Below are positions 55,942 to 64,000 of a DNA stretch of 64,000 bases, piece by piece. Numbering within the stretch: the stretch's first letter is position 1; each line of letters starts with the position of its first letter. The stretch lies in the NCBI GenBank assembly GCA_948144175.1, contig CANXME010000534.1, positions 1 through 64,000 of the forward strand, given 5' to 3'. The translations under genes and the position numbers were made by a program. This DNA comes from Closterium sp. NIES-65 (taxonomy: Eukaryota; Streptophyta; Zygnematophyceae; Desmidiales; Closteriaceae). The notes below the pieces were generated by a model. It was not told the origin of the DNA and made no database searches. It saw nothing but the letters and a program-made list of their open reading frames with translations.

Positions 55942-58900
55942 AGCATGCATGCGTCCACAAGCATGCGTCCGGACACAAGCATGCGTCCGGACACAAGCAT
56001 GCGTCCGGACACAAGCATGCGTCCGGACACAAGCATGCGTCCGGACACAAGCATGCGTCCGGACACAAGCATGCGTCCGGACACAAGCATGCGTCCGGAC
56101 ACAAGCATGCGTCCGGACACAAGCATGCGTCCGGACACAAGCATGCGTCCGGACACAAGCATGCGTCCGGACACAAGCATGCGTCCGGACACAAGCATGC
56201 GTCCGGACACAAGCATGCGTCCGGACACAAGCATGCGTCCGGACACAAGCATGCGTCCGGACACAAGCATGCGTCCGGACACAAGCATGCGTCCGGACAC
56301 AAGCATGCGTCCGGACACAAGCATGCGTCCGGACACAAGCATGCGTCCGGACACAAGCATGCGTCCGGACACAAGCATGCGTCCGGACACAAGCATGCGT
56401 CCGGACACAAGCATGCGTCCGGACACAAGCATGCGTCCGGACACAAGCATGCGTCCGGACACAAGCATGCGTCCGGACACAAGCATGCGTCCGGACACAA
56501 GCATGCGTCCGGACACAAGCATGCGTCCGGACACAAGCATGCGTCCGGACACAAGCATGCGTCCGGACACAAGCATGCGTCCGGACACAAGCATGCGTCC
56601 GGACACAAGCATGCGTCCGGACACAAGCATGCGTCCGGACACAAGCATGCGTCCGGACACAAGCATGCGTCCGGACACAAGCATGCGTCCGGACACAAGC
56701 ATGCGTCCGGACACAAGCATGCGTCCGGACACAAGCATGCGTCCGGACACAAGCATGCGTCCGGACACAAGCATGCGTCCGGACACAAGCATGCGTCCGG
56801 ACACAAGCATGCGTCCGGACACAAGCATGCGTCCGGACACAAGCATGCGTCCGGACACAAGCATGCGTCCGGACACAAGCATGCGTCCGGACACAAGCAT
56901 GCGTCCGGACACAAGCATGCGTCCGGACACAAGCATGCGTCCGGACACAAGCATGCGTCCGGACACAAGCATGCGTCCGGACACAAGCATGCGTCCGGAC
57001 ACAAGCATGCGTCCGGACACAAGCATGCGTCCGGACACAAGCATGCGTCCGGACACAAGCATGCGTCCGGACACAAGCATGCGTCCGGACACAAGCATGC
57101 GTCCGGACACAAGCATGCGTCCGGACACAAGCATGCGTCCGGACACAAGCATGCGTCCGGACACAAGCATGCGTCCGGACACAAGCATGCGTCCGGACAC
57201 AAGCATGCGTCCGGACACAAGCATGCGTCCGGACACAAGCATGCGTCCGGACACAAGCATGCGTCCGGACACAAGCATGCGTCCGGACACAAGCATGCGT
57301 CCGGACACAAGCATGCGTCCGGACACAAGCATGCGTCCGGACACAAGCATGCGTCCGGACACAAGCATGCGTCCGGACACAAGCATGCGTCCGGACACAA
57401 GCATGCGTCCGGACACAAGCATGCGTCCGGACACAAGCATGCGTCCGGACACAAGCATGCGTCCGGACACAAGCATGCGTCCGGACACAAGCATGCGTCC
57501 GGACACAAGCATGCGTCCGGACACAAGCATGCGTCCGGACACAAGCATGCGTCCGGACACAAGCATGCGTCCGGACACAAGCATGCGTCCGGACACAAGC
57601 ATGCGTCCGGACACAAGCATGCGTCCGGACACAAGCATGCGTCCGGACACAAGCATGCGTCCGGACACAAGCATGCGTCCGGACACAAGCATGCGTCCGG
57701 ACACAAGCATGCGTCCGGACACAAGCATGCGTCCGGACACAAGCATGCGTCCGGACACAAGCATGCGTCCGGACACAAGCATGCGTCCGGACACAAGCAT
57801 GCGTCCGGACACAAGCATGCGTCCGGACACAAGCATGCGTCCGGACACAAGCATGCGTCCGGACACAAGCATGCGTCCGGACACAAGCATGCGTCCGGAC
57901 ACAAGCATGCGTCCGGACACAAGCATGCGTCCGGACACAAGCATGCGTCCGGACACAAGCATGCGTCCGGACACAAGCATGCGTCCGGACACAAGCATGC
58001 GTCCGGACACAAGCATGCGTCCGGACACAAGCATGCGTCCGGACACAAGCATGCGTCCGGACACAAGCATGCGTCCGGACACAAGCATGCGTCCGGACAC
58101 AAGCATGCGTCCGGACACAAGCATGCGTCCGGACACAAGCATGCGTCCGGACACAAGCATGCGTCCGGACACAAGCATGCGTCCGGACACAAGCATGCGT
58201 CCGGACACAAGCATGCGTCCGGACACAAGCATGCGTCCGGACACAAGCATGCGTCCGGACACAAGCATGCGTCCGGACACAAGCATGCGTCCGGACACAA
58301 GCATGCGTCCGGACACAAGCATGCGTCCGGACACAAGCATGCGTCCGGACACAAGCATGCGTCCGGACACAAGCATGCGTCCGGACACAAGCATGCGTCC
58401 GGACACAAGCATGCGTCCGGACACAAGCATGCGTCCGGACACAAGCATGCGTCCGGACACAAGCATGCGTCCGGACACAAGCATGCGTCCGGACACAAGC
58501 ATGCGTCCGGACACAAGCATGCGTCCGGACACAAGCATGCGTCCGGACACAAGCATGCGTCCGGACACAAGCATGCGTCCGGACACAAGCATGCGTCCGG
58601 ACACAAGCATGCGTCCGGACACAAGCATGCGTCCGGACACAAGCATGCGTCCGGACACAAGCATGCGTCCGGACACAAGCATGCGTCCGGACACAAGCAT
58701 GCGTCCGGACACAAGCATGCGTCCGGACACAAGCATGCGTCCGGACACAAGCATGCGTCCGGACACAAGCATGCGTCCGGACACAAGCATGCGTCCGGAC
58801 ACAAGCATGCGTCCGGACACAAGCATGCGTCCGGACACAAGCATGCGTCCGGACACAAGCATGCGTCCGGACACAAGCATGCGTCCGGACACAAGCATGC

Positions 58901-59387
58901 GTCCGGACACAAGCATGCGTCCGGACACAAGCATGCGTCCGGACACAAGCATGCGTCCGGACACAAGCATGCGTCCGGACACAAGCATGCGTCCGGACAC
59001 AAGCATGCGTCCGGACACAAGCATGCGTCCGGACACAAGCATGCGTCCGGACACAAGCATGCGTCCGGACACAAGCATGCGTCCGGACACAAGCATGCGT
59101 CCGGACACAAGCATGCGTCCGGACACAAGCATGCGTCCGGACACAAGCATGCGTCCGGACACAAGCATGCGTCCGGACACAAGCATGCGTCCGGACACAA
59201 GCATGCGTCCGGACACAAGCATGCGTCCGGACACAAGCATGCGTCCGGACACAAGCATGCGTCCGGACACAAGCATGCGTCCGGACACAAGCATGCGTCC
59301 GGACACAAGCATGCGTCCGGACACAAGCATGCGTCCGGACACAAGCATGCGTCCGGACACAAGCATGCGTCCGGACACAAGCATGCG
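41933..59387 (-). repeat. Homogeneous inverted core of the 18-bp satellite
   Basis: About 970 units in reverse-complement orientation (GTCCGGACACAAGCATGC on the top strand). They look identical except for the compound rearrangement at 55937-55956. The first substitution toward the right flank is at 59388. Unit composition and CpG spacing match the forward core, so both arms derive from one monomer type. Confidence 0.97.
55937..55956 (-). repeat. Compound rearrangement within the inverted core
   Basis: Relative to the unit, AAGC is doubled (55937-55944), ATGC is doubled (55945-55952), and after GTCC (55953-55956) the expected GGAC is missing before ACAAGC. The net change is +4 bp, shifting register for everything downstream. 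The doubling creates the palindrome GCATGCATGC at 55943-55952. It is a single isolated event: 14 kb of perfect repeat lies to the left and 3.4 kb to the right. Confidence 0.93.
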
Positions 59388-61037
59388 ACCGGACACAAGC
59401 ATGCGTCCGGACACAAGCATGCGTCCGGACACAAGCATGCGTCCGGACACAAGCATGCGTCCGGACACAAGCATGCGTCCGGACACAAGCATGCGTCCGG
59501 ACACAAGCATGCGTCCGGACACAAGCATGCGTCCGGACACAAGCATGCGTCCGGACACAAGCATGCGTCCGGACACAAGCATGCGTCCGGACACAAGCAT
59601 GCGTCCGGACACAAGCATGCGTCCGGACACAAGCATGCGTCCGGACACAAGCATGCGTCCGGACACAAGCATGCGTCCGGACACAAGCATGCGTCCGGAC
59701 ACAAGCATGCGTCCGGACACAAGCATGCGTCCGGACACAAGCATGCGTCCGGACACAAGCATGCGTCCGGACACAAGCATGCGTCCGGACACAAGCATGC
59801 GTCCGGACACAAGCATGCGTCCGGACACAAGCATGCGTCCGGACACAAGCATGCGTCCGGACACAAGCATGCGTCCGGACACAAGCATGCGTCCGGACAC
59901 AAGCATGCGACCGGACACAAGCATGCGTCCGGACACAAGCATGCGTCCGGACACAAGCATGCGTCCGGACACAAGCATGCGTCCGGACACAAGCATGCGT
60001 CCGGACACAAGCATGCGTCCGGACACAAGCATGCGTCCGGACACAAGCATGCGTCCGGACACAAGCATGCGTCCGGACACAAGCATGCGTCCGGACACAA
60101 GCATGCGTCCGGACACAAGCATGCGTCCGGACACAAGCATGCGTCCGGACACAAGCATGCGTCCGGACACAAGCATGCGTCCGGACACAAGCATGCGTCC
60201 GGACACAAGCATGCGTCCGGACACAAGCATGCGTCCGGACACAAGCATGCGTCCGGACACAAGCATGCGTCCGGACACAAGCATGCGACCGGACACAAGC
60301 ATGCGTCCGGACACAAGCATGCGTCCGGACACAAGCATGCGTCCGGACACAAGCATGCGTCCGGACACAAGCATGCGTCCGGACACAAGCATGCGTCCGG
60401 ACACAAGCATGCGTCCGGACACAAGCATGCGTCCGGACACAAGCATGCGTCCGGACACAAGCATGCGTCCGGACACAAGCATGCGTCCGGACACAAGCAT
60501 GCGTCCGGACACAAGCATGCGTCCGGACACAAGCATGCGTCCGGACACAAGCATGCGTCCGGACACAAGCATGCGTCCGGACACAAGCATGCGTCCGGAC
60601 ACAAGCATGCGTCCGGACACAAGCATGCGTCCGGACACAAGCATGCGTCCGGACACAAGCATGCGTCCGGACACAAGCATGCGTCCGGACACAAGCATGC
60701 GTCCGGACACAAGCATGCGTCCGGACACAAGCATGCGTCCGGACACAAGCATGCGTCCGGACACAAGCATGCGTCCGGACACAAGCATGCGTCCGGACAC
60801 AAGCATGCGTCCGGACACAAGCATGCGTCCGGACACAAGCATGCGACCGGACACAAGCATGCGACCGGACACAAGCATGCGTCCGGACACAAGCATGCGT
60901 CCGGACACAAGCATGCGTCCGGACACAAGCATGCGTCCGGACACAAGCATGCGTCCGGACACAAGCATGCGTCCGGACACAAGCATGCGTCCGGACACAA
61001 GCATGCGTCCGGACACAAGCATGCGTCCGGACACAAG
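59388..61037 (-). repeat. Transition zone of the inverted array, substitutions only
   Basis: Units keep an exact 18-bp step, but isolated T-to-A changes turn GCGTCC into GCGACC at 59388, 59910, 60288, 60846 and 60864. These are the reverse complement of the CCGGTCGC variant common in the left flank. Successive spacings are 522, 378, 558 and 18 bp, all multiples of 18. No indel is seen until about 61038. Confidence 0.93.
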
Positions 61038-61354
61038 CAATGCGACCGGACCAAGCATGCCGTCCGGACACAAGCATGCGTCCGGACACAAGCATGCGTC
61101 CGGACTCAAGCATGCGTCCGGACACAAGCATGCGTCCGGACACAAGCATGCGTCCGGACACAAGCATGCGTCCGGACACAAGCATGCGTCCGGACACAAG
61201 CATGCGTCCGGACCTCAAGGAATGCGTCCGGACACAAGCATGCGTCCGGACACAAGCATGCGTCCGGACACAAGCATGCGTCCGGACACAAGCATGCGCC
61301 GGACACAAAGCATGCGTACCGGACACAAGCATGCGGTCCGGACACAAGCATGCG

Positions 61355-61362
61355 ACCGGACT
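61355..61362 (-). repeat. Linked double-variant unit (GACC + CTCAAG), right flank
   Basis: GCGTCC is changed to GCGACC (A at 61355) and ACACAAG to ACTCAAG (T at 61362), 7 bases apart. Further copies are at 61409/61416, 61592/61599, 62389/62396, 62484/62491 and 63040/63047. Read on the other strand this is TTGAGTCCGGTCGC, the same pair as in the left flank. CTCAAG also occurs unpaired at 61106 and 62509. Confidence 0.93.
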
Positions 61363-62720
61363 CAAGCATGCGTCGGACACAAGCATGCGTTCCGGACACA
61401 AGCATGCGACCGGACTCAAGCATGCGTCCGGACACAAGCATGCGTCGGACACAAGCATGCGTCCGGCACAAGCATGCGGACCGGACCAAGCATGCGTCCG
61501 GACACAAGCATGCGTCCGGACCCACAAGTCATGCGTCCGGACACAAGCATGCGTCCCGGACCTCAAGCATGCGTCCGGACACAAGCATGCGACCGGACTC
61601 AAGCATTGCGTCCGGACACAAGCATGCGGACCGGACACAAGCATGCGTCCGGACACAAGCATGCGTCCGGACACAAGCATGCGTCCGGACACAAGCATGC
61701 GTCCCGGACACAAGCATGCGTCCGGACACAAGCATGCGACCGGACACAAGCATGCGTCCGGACACAAGCATGCGTCCGGACACAAGCATGCGTCCGGACA
61801 CAAGCATGCGTCCGGACACAAGCATGCGTCCGGACACAAGCATGCGTCCGGACACAAGCATGCGTCCGGACACAAGCATGCGTCCGGACACAAGCATGCG
61901 TCCGGACACAAGCATGCGTCCGGACACAAGCATGCGTCCGGACACAAGCATGCGACCGGACACAAGCATGCGTCCGGACACAAGCATGCGTCCGGACACA
62001 AGCATGCGTCCGGACACAAGCATGCGTCCGGACACAAGCATGCGACCGGACACAAGCATGCGACCGGACACAAGCATGCGTCCGGACACAAGCATGCGTC
62101 CGGACACAAGCATGCGTCCGGACACAAGCATGCGTCCGGACACAAGCATGCGTCCGGACACAAGCATGCGTCCGGACACAAGCATGCGTCCGGACACAAG
62201 CATGCGTCCGGACACAAGCATGCGTCCGGACACAAGCATGCGTCCGGACACAAGCATGGCCGTCCGGACACAAGCATGCGACCGGACATCAAGCATGCGA
62301 CCGGCACAAGCATGCGACCGGGACACAAGCATGCGTCCGGACACAAGCATGCGTCCGGACACAAGCTGCGTCCGGACACAAGCATGCGACCGGACTCCAA
62401 GCATGCGACTCGGACACAAGCATGCGTCCGGACACAAGAGCATGCGTCCGGACACGAGCATGCGTCCAGACCACAAGCATGTGACCGGACTCAAGCATGC
62501 GTCCGGACTCAAGCATGCGTCGGAACACAAGCATGCGTCCCGGACACAAGCATGCGACCGGACCAAGCATGCGTCCGGACACAAGCATGCGTACGGACAC
62601 AAGCATGCCTCCGGACACAAGCATGCGTCCGGACACAAGCATGCGTCCGGACACAAGCATGCGTCCGAACACAAGCATGCGTCCAGGACACAAGCATGCG
62701 CCGGACACAAGCATGCGACC

Positions 62721-62740
62721 CAAGATGGCTGACCAGGACC
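62721..62740. other. Short non-repeat island within the array
   Basis: After GCGACC (62715-62720) the sequence reads CAAGATGGCTGACCAGGACC and then returns to ACAAGC. It replaces a 4-base GGAC with 20 bases. It is the least repeat-like segment inside the array. It can be read either as a foreign insert of about 16 bp or as a strongly diverged unit, because CAAG-ATG and GGAC-ACAAGC can still be aligned to the monomer. Confidence 0.7.
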
Positions 62741-63750
62741 ACAAGCATGCGTCCGGACACAAGCATGCGTCCGGACACAAGCATGCGTCCGGACACAAGC
62801 ATGCGACCGGACACAAGCATGCGTCCGGACACAAGCATGCGTCCGGACACAAGCATGCGTCCGGACACAAGCATGCGTCCGGACACAAGCATGCGTCCGG
62901 ACACAAGCATGCGACCGGACACAAGCATGCGTCCGGACACAAGCATGCGTCCGGACACAAGCATGCGACCGGACACAAGCATGCGACCGGACACAAGCAT
63001 GCGTCCGGACACAAGCATGCGTCCGGACACAAGCATGCGACCGGACTCAAGCATGCGACCGGACACAAGCATGCGTCCGGACACAAGCATGCGTCCGGAC
63101 ACAAGCATGCGTCCGGACACAAGCATGCGTCCGGACACAAGCATGCGTCCGGACACAAGCATGCGTCCGGACACAAGCATGCGTCGGACACAAGCATGCG
63201 ACCGGACACAAGCATGCGACCGGACACAAGCATGCGACCGGGCACAAGCATGCGTCCGGACACAAGCATGCGTTCCGGACACAAGCATGCGTCCGACACA
63301 AGCATGCGACCCGGACACAAGCATGCTCAGGACACAAGCAATGCGTCCGGACACAAGCATGCGTCCCGGACACAATCATGCGTCCGGGACACAAGCATGC
63401 GTCCGTACACAATCATCGACCGGACCAAGCATGCCGTCCGGACACAAGCATGCGTCCGAACACAAGCATGCGTCCTGAACAAGCATGCGACCGGACACAA
63501 GCAGCGACCGGGGCACAGCATGCGACCGGACACAAGCAATGCGTCCGGACACAATCATTCGACCGGGCACAAGCATGCGACCGGACACCAAGATGCGTCC
63601 GACACAAGCATGCGTCCGGACACAAAGTCATGCGTCCGGACACAAGACATGCGTCCGGACACAAGCATGCGTCCGGAACACAAGCATGCGTCCGGACACA
63701 GCATCGACCGGCACAAGCATGCGTCCGGACACAAGCATGCCGTCCGGACT

Positions 63751-64000
63751 GTTATAGTCACATAGGCTCCAATGTGCCTAAAACGAAAGATAGAGTGCAC
63801 AGTCGGATTTCTGCACAGCGGCTTCAAACGTTCATAGCGTTTGGTCACAGCTCCAAATGACTTGATTCAACTTGGATCTGGAGCGCGTTATTGTCGCCTA
63901 CAATAGGCAATTTAGATCGCACGATTTGACCAAGTATTGACGACACAGGGTTGGTTTGAACGAACGGCACTATGACAGCCACTATGGTCTTAGAACACAA
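63751..64000. other. Unique flanking sequence, no gene seen
   Basis: The repeat stops at 63750 and 250 bp of non-repetitive DNA follows (about 45% GC by hand count). Open frames entering it from the array are short: one on the plus strand ends near 63860, and one on the minus strand from 63848 has only about 36 codons outside the repeat. I recognise no protein family, tRNA, promoter or mobile-element end. A small inverted repeat (CAAACG, 7-base loop, CGTTTG) lies at 63825-63843 without a T-tract. Confidence 0.85.

Larger units (their letters stand above)
61038..63750 (-). repeat. Degenerate inverted flank of the 18-bp satellite
   Basis: Inverted units with frequent substitutions and 1-4 bp indels, increasing toward the array end. 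Examples are GCAATGC (61038-61042), CCAAGC for CACAAGC (from about 61050), GCGTCGGAC (61371, 61441), lost or gained A in CACAAG, and repeated AATCAT in place of AAGCAT near the end (63375, 63410, 63551). GCGACCGG units are common. The last recognisable unit ends in GTCCGGACT at 63750. This is the decayed outer edge of the array against unique DNA. Confidence 0.96.

Noticed and set aside
61599..62273. Shorter open frames within the right flank with mixed hexapeptides
   Set aside because: These are frame shadows of degenerate repeat units, with indels switching between the same translations.
587..63478. Open reading frames of about 19,000-20,000 codons on both strands
   Set aside because: They follow from a stop-free 18-bp unit, run in all frames at once, change hexapeptide at every indel, and lack any non-repeat domain, start context or conserved frame.
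1..63750. CRISPR array
   Set aside because: Units are directly contiguous with no spacers, and no cas-like gene is present.
1..63750. Telomere repeat
   Set aside because: The unit is not a G-rich telomeric type, the array is internal on the right with unique DNA beyond it, and it reverses orientation in the middle.
41921..63750. Whole right arm as a simple fold-back copy of the left arm
   Set aside because: Right-arm variants at 55937-55956 and 59388 onward and the unique flank have no mirror images at the matching left positions (about 27925, 24483 and 20121), where the left arm is perfect or nearly so. A local artefact limited to the junction remains possible.
1..63750. Terminal inverted repeats of a mobile element
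   Set aside because: There is no unique internal region, transposase or target-site duplication. The inversion joins two arms of the same simple repeat.
63825..63843. Stem-loop as a transcription terminator
   Set aside because: The stem is 6 bp, no T-tract follows, and no gene lies upstream.
63555..63848. Minus-strand 97-codon open frame crossing the array end
   Set aside because: Only about 36 codons lie in unique DNA, the rest is degenerate repeat, and no family is recognisable.
63993..64000. GAACACAA at the window end as the start of another repeat block
   Set aside because: It resembles part of the unit (GGACACAA), but eight bases with a mismatch is within chance. Sequence beyond the window would be needed.

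Overview
This window is almost entirely one satellite array built from an 18-bp unit. The top strand reads GCATGCTTGTGTCCGGAC from position 1 to about 41932. From there to about 63750 it reads the reverse complement, GTCCGGACACAAGCATGC. That is roughly 2,330 forward and 1,212 inverted units, meeting head to head at 41921-41950. Only the last 250 bases (63751-64000, about 45% GC against 61% for the unit) are non-repetitive. I see no gene, RNA gene, mobile element or CRISPR array.

Layout. 1-7831 is a degenerate forward flank, rich in indels and substitutions and densest near the window start. 7832-41932 is a nearly perfect forward core, broken only by a small indel patch (10036-10460) and a 5-bp duplication at 20134-20143. 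41921-41950 is the inversion centre. 41933-59387 is a nearly perfect inverted core with one compound rearrangement (55937-55956). 59388-61037 is a zone with substitutions only. 61038-63750 is a degenerate inverted flank with one short non-repeat island (62721-62740). 63751-64000 is unique flanking DNA with no convincing gene.

Organism. No gene identifies the source. A tens-of-kilobase, highly homogeneous array of a short monomer with decayed edges fits eukaryotic satellite DNA (heterochromatic, subtelomeric or centromeric) far better than a bacterial or phage genome. This is inference. The array length and the uniformity of the core are also the features a long-read assembler is most likely to get wrong.

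The unit has no stop codon in any of its six frames, so open frames of more than 19,000 codons run in both directions. They are by-products of the repeat. Points worth a second look are: an in-register palindrome of about 28 kb; linked sequence variants shared in opposite orientation by the two decayed flanks; a monomer that is itself a near-palindrome able to fold as a hairpin; and a CpG-dense core with no CpG decay.
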